In this document: positions 53,841-57,648 of the stretch, in pieces | Numbering within the stretch: the first letter of the stretch is position 1 | How the letters are laid out: each line of letters begins with the position of its first letter | Source of the DNA: JBBQXY01 sp051004815 | Lineage (GTDB): Bacteria > Chloroflexota > Ktedonobacteria > Ktedonobacterales > Ktedonobacteraceae | Direction of reading: 5' to 3' | NCBI GenBank assembly: GCA_051004815.1 | Contig: JBPCJY010000256.1 | Location: 1 to 57,648, forward strand | DNA: 57,648 nt | Made by a program: the position numbers and the translations under genes | The notes under the pieces: generated by a model | Told to the model about the DNA's origin: nothing | The model's database searches: none | Seen by the model: only the letters and a program-made list of their open reading frames with translations

Positions 53841-53881
53841 AATAAAATAGAGAACCTTTCAGTACGTGGAAGGTTCTCTAT
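53841..53881 (-). terminator. leuA leader terminator (T2) with candidate antiterminator
   Basis: On the minus strand ATAGAGAACCTT (53881-53870) pairs with AAGGTTCTCTAT (53858-53847), followed by TTTATT. Immediately upstream AGGTT (53890-53886) can instead pair with AACCT (53875-53871) in the 5' arm, which would prevent the terminator. It lies 107 bp before the leuA ATG. This mutually exclusive pairing is what an attenuator needs. Confidence 0.65.
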
Positions 53882-53903
53882 AGGAAACCTACATTGGGTT
53901 GGG

Positions 53904-54134
53904 TCAACGCGTTGCCCCTATTTTGCCCTTCCTACGCGTGTTTGTGGCTAGCCCCGTCGTATGCCCTACCAGATTCTGTAGCCCGGTCAGTCTGGTAAGG
54001 CCGATAAGGGTGAGGCTAGTAAGAAGGAGTGCAAAAAGCAACAATGCACATAAAAAAACCAGTGCTGAGGCACCGGTTTCAACACAAGAAATACTTACAA
54101 CAGTTACTATAGCGGCTACACTTACGCATACCAT
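53904..54134 (-). CDS. Val/Ile/Leu-rich short frame in the leuA leader (leader peptide or tiny membrane protein)
   Basis: 76 aa from ATG at 54134. The first 20 residues are Val/Ile-rich (M-V-C-V-S-V-A-A-I-V-T-V-V). Residues about 26-52 hold 11-12 leucines spread over all leucine codon types. The C-terminus is basic (N-T-R-R-K-G-K-I-G). It ends 23 bp before terminator T2, fitting a leucine-sensing leader peptide, though it is longer than classical ones. The alternative is a two-helix membrane microprotein. Its start overlaps the stop of the frame at 54122-54331. No good ribosome site, so translation would be by coupling. Confidence 0.4.
   Translation of the reverse strand: MVCVSVAAIVTVVSISCVETGASALVFLCALLLFALLLTSLTLIGLTRLTGLQNLVGHTTGLATNTRRKGKIGATR
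54051..54079 (-). terminator. Internal leuA-leader terminator (T1)
   Basis: Minus-strand stem AAACCGGTGC (54079-54070) with GCACTGGTTT (54065-54056), one mismatch, loop CTCA, continued by T's to give a run of seven. A textbook intrinsic terminator lying inside the Val/Leu-rich frame, downstream of its Val/Ile codons. A weaker stem with T-run (AGCGG/CCGCT, 54277-54259) precedes it further upstream. Confidence 0.7.
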
Positions 54135-54331
54135 TGGAACAGATACAGGGAAGGGCTTATTTTTAACGCCATCTTGACCAGCGCATTTGATGCTGCATAT
54201 GCTACCTGGTGTTGCCAACATTCCTTTTCCCTTTTCTGCTCTACAACCTTATGAGCGTAAAAAGCGGCGTTTCCGCTGTTCTCATACAACCACAACAAAA
54301 TCTCATCAGTCACATTGCTGATGTCCTGCAT
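54122..54331 (-). CDS. Short hypothetical frame at the start of the leuA leader
   Basis: 69 aa from ATG at 54331 (M-Q-D-I-S-N-V-T-D-E-I), mixed composition with Lys/Glu/His, predicted helical; not recognised. It is the first frame on the predicted leuA leader RNA (start about 54349) and overlaps the Val/Leu-rich frame by 13 bp. It contains no Leu run itself. It has no clear ribosome site, so it may simply be open by chance. Confidence 0.3.
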   Translation of the reverse strand: MQDISNVTDEILLWLYENSGNAAFYAHKVVEQKREKECWQHQVAYAASNALVKMALKISPSLYLFQWYA

Positions 54332-54355
54332 GAGAGTTCTGTTTGTACTGCTTCG

Positions 54356-54385
54356 AGAATACATCAACGATTGAATGTTTGTCAA
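54356..54385 (-). promoter_or_regulatory. Predicted leuA leader promoter
   Basis: Minus-strand TTGACA (perfect, 54385-54380), 18-bp spacer, TATTCT (54361-54356). Transcription would start near 54349, giving a leader of about 615 nt before leuA. Confidence 0.55.
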
Positions 54386-54423
54386 CCTCTTCCTTGTCCT
54401 TACAACTTCACCTCAGCAAGAAG

Positions 54424-54429
54424 TATAAT
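54424..54429 (+). promoter_or_regulatory. -10 box upstream of the cyclase gene
   Basis: Perfect TATAAT 65 bp before the ATG at 54494; the -35 region (TTACAA at 18 bp) is weak. Confidence 0.35.
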
Positions 54430-54493
54430 GGAATATACGCTTTTGTTTCGTATACCAACAGGAAAAGTCCCACCAAGTAAGGAGAAATCAATA

Positions 54494-55132
54494 ATGGCAG
54501 AAGATTGGATAGATATATCGGTTCCACTGCACACGGGCATGGCGCATTGGCCAGATAATCCACCCGTTTTGATTGAACGCATGGAGGATATCGACCGTGG
54601 CGACACCGCGAACGTCTCAAAGCTCTCCCTGGGAGCGCACACTGGAACGCACATGGATGCCCCCGTTCACTTTTTCCCAGCTGGCAAGGGCATCGATACT
54701 ATGCCTTTGACTGCCACGATTGGCCTGGCACGCGTGATCGAGATTCAGGATAGCGAGTCGATTAAGCCCGATGAGTTGCGCCCGCATCAGATTCAGCGCG
54801 GCGAGCGGATTCTTTTCAAGACGAGGAACTCTACACGCTGTTGGCAAACCGATGATTTCGTGAAAGATTTTGTCTATATTTCTCATGAGGCGGCGCAATA
54901 TCTTGCCGCGCAGCAGATACAGGCGGTTGGCGTTGATTATCTCTCCGTTGGTGGGTTCTTCAAGGATGGAGTCGAGACGCACCATGCCCTACTTTCGGCA
55001 AGTATCTGGATCATCGAGGGCCTCAACCTTTCAAGTGTAGAGCCGGGAACGTATGAGCTGATTTGCTTGCCATTACGGATAACGGGGTGTGATGGCGCAC
55101 CCGCTCGCGCAATTTTGCGACCAACTTTATAG
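54494..55132 (+). CDS. Cyclase-family metal hydrolase (kynurenine-formamidase-like)
   Basis: 212 aa from ATG 54494 with AAGGAG 9 nt upstream; the frame is open further to 54209 but that part is not protein-like. D-I-S-V-P-L-H-T-G-M-A-H-W-P near the N-terminus and the metal motif H-T-G-T-H-M-D-A-P-V-H-F (about 50-61) define the cyclase/KynB family. G-V-D-Y-L-S and L-P-L-R-I-T-G-C-D-G-A-P-A-R follow. Members hydrolyse N-formylkynurenine or cyclic amides and esters; there are no other kyn genes here, so the substrate is open. GH15 follows after 30 bp, possibly cotranscribed. Confidence 0.85.
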   Translation: MAEDWIDISVPLHTGMAHWPDNPPVLIERMEDIDRGDTANVSKLSLGAHTGTHMDAPVHFFPAGKGIDTMPLTATIGLARVIEIQDSESIKPDELRPHQIQRGERILFKTRNSTRCWQTDDFVKDFVYISHEAAQYLAAQQIQAVGVDYLSVGGFFKDGVETHHALLSASIWIIEGLNLSSVEPGTYELICLPLRITGCDGAPARAILRPTL

Positions 55133-55162
55133 TGTTTGAATACATATTCTGAGGGAAAATAC

Positions 55163-57019
55163 ATGTCGCAAGAACGAACAGAGAACCCGTCCCGTAGCTC
55201 AAAGGGATACTTGCCCATTGAGGATTACGCCATTATTGGTAATTTGCACACCGTCGCGTTAGTTGGTAAGAATGGCTCAATTGATTGGTGCTGCATTCCC
55301 AGGTTTGATGCTCCAAGTGTTTTTGGCGCCCTGCTCGACACTGAAAAGGGCGGCTCCTTTCGCATCTCTCCGCCTGACGCGCCAGGGATCGAACGCAAAC
55401 AGCTCTACCTACCAGATACCAATATTCTCATCACACGCTTTCTAACAGTTGATGGCGTGGGCGAGGTCATCGATTTTATGCCTATCAAGCAAGTGCGAAG
55501 TGCTGCACATCAGCATCACCTCGTGCGCTCTGTTCAGGTGGTGCGCGGCTCGCTTTCTTTCGAGTTGCTGTGCCGCCCTGCCTTCAATTATGCACGCGAC
55601 CAGCACGAGGTTTACCTATCGGAAGATGGAGCGGTCTTTATCAGCGAGACCCTCTGTATCGCATTGTCGTCAGCAGTGCCACTAGAGGAGGATGGCAAGG
55701 GAGGCGTACGTGCCACCTTTACCTTGCGGCAAGGACAAACGGCATATTTCCAGCTTGAAAGTGCGCGTAACAAGGATGTGCGTCCCCACCATCACTCGTC
55801 CCGCTATTACGAAGATCAGTTTCTCGAAACGAAACGCTACTGGCAAAACTGGCTTTCAAAATGCAAGTACCAGGGACGGTGGCGTGAAATGGTGCATCGC
55901 TCAGCCCTGGTCCTAAAACTGCTAACCTATGCCCCCACAGGTGCAATCATCGCTGCCCCAACTACGAGCCTGCCCGAAACCATAGGTGGTGCTCGCAACT
56001 GGGATTACCGTTATACCTGGTTACGTGATGCCGCATTTACTATCTACAGCTTGCTTATTCTTGGCTTCATGGAGGAAGCCAAGGCATTCATGGCCTGGCT
56101 TGATGCCCGTTGTCACGAGTTGGCGGAAAACGGTTCGCTCCAGCCTATGTTCACTATTGATGGCGGACACGACTTGACAGAGATCACTCTCGCTCACCTG
56201 GAAGGTTACCGCAAGAGTGGACCAGTACGTATAGGCAATGGTGCCTACAAACAACAGCAGCTTGATGTCTACGGCGAACTGCTGGATTCGATCTTCATCT
56301 TTGATCGCCATAAAGACATCTCCTATGATCTCTGGTGGAACTTGCGGCGCCTCCTTGATTGGCTGAGTCAGCACTGGCAAGAAACCGATGAAGGTATCTG
56401 GGAGGTCCGTGGTGGGCAGCAGCAATTCGTCCACTCACGCGTCATGAGTTGGGTTGCCTTCGACCGCGCTTTGCGGATCGCACGACATCGAGGTCTGCCT
56501 GCTCCCCTTCACGAGTGGGAAAAAATCAGCTCACAAATCTACGAAGAGGTCATGCAGCGTGGGTGGAATGAGAAGGCGGGAAGTTTTGTGCAATACTATG
56601 GAAGCGATGCAGTCGATGCCAGTGCGCTACTGCTGGTTCTCACCAGGTTTACCGGTCCTACCGACCCTCGCATGTTATCCACCATCGACCGTATACAAAA
56701 GGAGTTGACCAGTGACTCGCATGTGTACCGCTACATTCCCGCCCTGGCGGCGGACGATGGCTTTGGAGGACAGGAGGGCACCTTTAGTATCTGTAGTTTC
56801 TGGTTGGTTGAAGCCATGGCCCGTGCTGGTCGTCTTGAAGAAGCGCGTTTGGTGCTAGAGAAGATGTTCACTTACGCCAACCACGTCGGTTTGTATGCTG
56901 AAGAAATCGGGTCCACCGGGGAGGCATTAGGAAACTTTCCCCAGGCGTTTACCCATCTTTCGCTGATCAGTGCCTGTTACAATATGGACCGTGCGTTAAA
57001 TGGGACCTTGCCCGGATAG
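55163..57019 (+). CDS. GH15-family glycoside hydrolase (glucoamylase/trehalase-like)
   Basis: 618 aa from ATG 55163, preceded by GAGGG. The N-terminal domain (about 10-260) begins Y-L-P-I-E-D-Y-A-I-I-G-N and N-G-S-I-D-W-C-C-I-P-R-F-D, typical of the bacterial family. The C-terminal (alpha/alpha)6 barrel (about 270-610) carries L-P-E-T-I-G-G-A-R-N-W-D-Y-R-Y-T-W-L-R-D-A. There is no signal peptide, so it acts in the cytoplasm. Related enzymes include glucoamylases and GH15 trehalases of actinobacteria; specificity cannot be set by eye. Confidence 0.9.
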   Translation: MSQERTENPSRSSKGYLPIEDYAIIGNLHTVALVGKNGSIDWCCIPRFDAPSVFGALLDTEKGGSFRISPPDAPGIERKQLYLPDTNILITRFLTVDGVGEVIDFMPIKQVRSAAHQHHLVRSVQVVRGSLSFELLCRPAFNYARDQHEVYLSEDGAVFISETLCIALSSAVPLEEDGKGGVRATFTLRQGQTAYFQLESARNKDVRPHHHSSRYYEDQFLETKRYWQNWLSKCKYQGRWREMVHRSALVLKLLTYAPTGAIIAAPTTSLPETIGGARNWDYRYTWLRDAAFTIYSLLILGFMEEAKAFMAWLDARCHELAENGSLQPMFTIDGGHDLTEITLAHLEGYRKSGPVRIGNGAYKQQQLDVYGELLDSIFIFDRHKDISYDLWWNLRRLLDWLSQHWQETDEGIWEVRGGQQQFVHSRVMSWVAFDRALRIARHRGLPAPLHEWEKISSQIYEEVMQRGWNEKAGSFVQYYGSDAVDASALLLVLTRFTGPTDPRMLSTIDRIQKELTSDSHVYRYIPALAADDGFGGQEGTFSICSFWLVEAMARAGRLEEARLVLEKMFTYANHVGLYAEEIGSTGEALGNFPQAFTHLSLISACYNMDRALNGTLPG

Positions 57020-57034
57020 AGAGATAGAGAAGAT

Positions 57035-57535
57035 ATGCTCGACCAAGAAAGTGATGTTCCTGTTCCTTCTTTCCAGTCTACCAACCAGCCAACAGAAGAA
57101 GACCATAAAAGCTGGTTGGTAGACTGGCAACAGCAGGGATACCTCTGGCGCACTGAGGCAGAAATTACGGAAAAGCAGAAGACCTTTCTAGCTGAATGTC
57201 TTCGCGTTGTACCCGATATCAAACAGGGCATCTACCCTTTTAAGGAAACCAGGCTTGCTCGCGCCGACATTGAATGGCTTCTCGCAACGCATCAAGGTGG
57301 ACGTGGCCTGGTAGAATGGCATAACCCCATGCAACACTTGCGTATTGGTCTCGATCTTCGTGGGGCTAATCTCATCGGAGTTGACCTGCATGCCTTACCT
57401 CTGTCGCGCATACATGCCGGACTCACTGAGACTGAACGTGCCGACACGGCAGCCAGGCAGCGAGCCATGGCCGCCGTGCAGTTACAAGGCGCGAATCTCT
57501 TTGAAGCTCACCTGGAAGGTGCCTTTTTAGCATAG
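57035..57535 (+). pseudogene. Pentapeptide-repeat protein truncated by the right-hand element
   Basis: 166 aa remain. A polar N-terminal domain (about 1-105) of unknown role contains W-L-V-D-W-Q and I-E-W-L-L. Pentapeptide-repeat coils follow: L-D-L-R-G-A-N-L-I-G-V-D-L and L-Q-G-A-N-L-F-E-A-H-L-E-G-A-F-L. The final L-A-stop codons belong to the 122-bp repeat (57527 onward), so the beta-helix is cut short after a few coils. GAGATAGAGAAG precedes the ATG. The missing 3' part should lie beyond the element copy. Confidence 0.75.
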
Positions 57536-57600
57536 GTGCCGTAAGCCCCCTGGCGCAGAGACATGGGGATATAAGGCACACTGTTGTTTTTAGGTAACAC

Positions 57601-57629
57601 TTGCAATCTATCTAAAAATGTGCTATACT
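57601..57629 (+). promoter_or_regulatory. Outward sigma-70 promoter of the right element copy
   Basis: TTGCAA (57601-57606), 17-bp spacer, TATACT (57624-57629). The palindrome ATACTGTACAGTAT occupies 57625-57638. Identical to the left copy. Confidence 0.65.
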
Positions 57630-57636
57630 GTACAGT

Positions 57637-57648
57637 ATGAGAAAGACG
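57637..57648 (+). CDS. Putative tnpB start, four codons inside the window
   Basis: ATG AGA AAG ACG (M-R-K-T) reaches the window end; same start as the left copy, where the next bases are TT. Confidence 0.4.

Larger units (their letters stand above)
57527..57648 (+). mobile_element. Right-boundary copy of a TnpB-type element end, partial
   Basis: Exact inverted copy of 3-124. Hairpin GTGCC/GGCAC with inner CCCC/GGGG at 57536-57579, promoter 57601-57629 and ATG at 57637. It interrupts the pentapeptide-repeat gene after GCCTTT; the bases TTAG are shared with the left junction. Only the 5' end is in the window. Confidence 0.6.

Noticed and set aside
53735..54350. T-box riboswitch upstream of leuA
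   Set aside because: No T-box core (AGGGTGGNACCGCG-like) or specifier stem was found; terminators and a leader-type frame fit better.
54209..54493. Upstream extension of the cyclase frame
   Set aside because: Residues are not protein-like for the family, and AAGGAG marks the ATG at 54494 as the start.
1..57648. Circularly permuted phage or plasmid with inverted terminal repeats
   Set aside because: No replication, packaging or conjugation genes; contents are ordinary chromosomal metabolism, and the repeats look like a TnpB element's 5' end.
1..57648. CRISPR array, tRNA or rRNA genes
   Set aside because: Scanned intergenic regions by eye; no regularly spaced repeats, cloverleaf-like segments ending in CCA, or rRNA core sequence were seen. 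Short or degenerate ones could be missed.

Overview
The window looks like chromosomal DNA of a Ktedonobacteria-type Chloroflexota (filamentous soil actinomycete-like bacterium). This is inferred from the gene mix rather than from a marker gene. The mix comprises Ser/Thr kinases with WD40 or FHA modules, a TPR-CHAT protein beside an unusual sigma factor, a deazaflavin-type oxidoreductase, many GT-C membrane glycosyltransferases, the acoABC/acoX set, a tricorn-like protease, and a LacI-controlled rhizobial-type rhamnose ABC operon. No rRNA, tRNA or CRISPR array was seen.

The two ends are the same 122-bp sequence in inverted orientation (3-124 and 57527-57648). Each copy carries a hairpin, a strong outward sigma-70 promoter and an ATG that begins M-R-K-T, as many IS200/IS605-group TnpB proteins do. 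The window therefore probably lies between two copies of one TnpB-type element. The left copy supplies the last codons of a pseudokinase-FHA gene and the right copy truncates a pentapeptide-repeat gene. An assembly contig that stops at a multicopy element is the simplest explanation; a composite element is not excluded.

Layout from left to right. 0.1-8.5 kb (minus): pseudokinase-FHA gene, then a four-gene operon of multi-membrane-span glycosyltransferases. 8.6-8.9 kb: nested palindromic repeats. 8.9-12.2 kb: a fused E1 alpha-beta 2-oxoacid dehydrogenase, divergent from a lone, degenerate E1-alpha-like gene, each with its own promoter. 12.3-14.3 kb: GH42 beta-galactosidase. 14.7-19.4 kb: sigma factor, soluble double zinc-finger anti-sigma-like protein, and TPR-CHAT protease, the most interesting unit here. 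19.8-25.4 kb: hutF and acetoin dehydrogenase genes acoA-acoB-hairpin-acoC-acoX. 25.5-33.2 kb: glycosyltransferase, Ddn-like oxidoreductase, SDR, tricorn-like protease, FKBP. 33.2-38.7 kb: kinase-WD40 and a phytochrome-type histidine kinase/response-regulator cassette. 38.9-40.7 kb: headless S9 peptidase remnant and a YhdH-type reductase. 40.7-51.9 kb: complete L-rhamnose uptake and catabolic operon (rhaTPQS-rhaI-rhaD-rhaB) with a divergent LacI regulator and two operator-like palindromes. 52.0-54.4 kb: leuA with a long leader holding serial terminators and a Val/Leu-rich short reading frame, which suggests attenuation. 54.5-57.5 kb: cyclase-family hydrolase, GH15 enzyme, truncated pentapeptide gene.

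How the genes work together: the rha genes form one pathway (import, isomerisation, phosphorylation, aldol cleavage and aldehyde/alcohol oxidation). The aco genes form another (acetoin to acetyl-CoA plus acetaldehyde), but lack a local E3 and AcoR. The sigma/zinc-finger/CHAT genes form a plausible proteolysis-controlled transcription switch. All functional calls come from reading motifs by eye; no database search was run.
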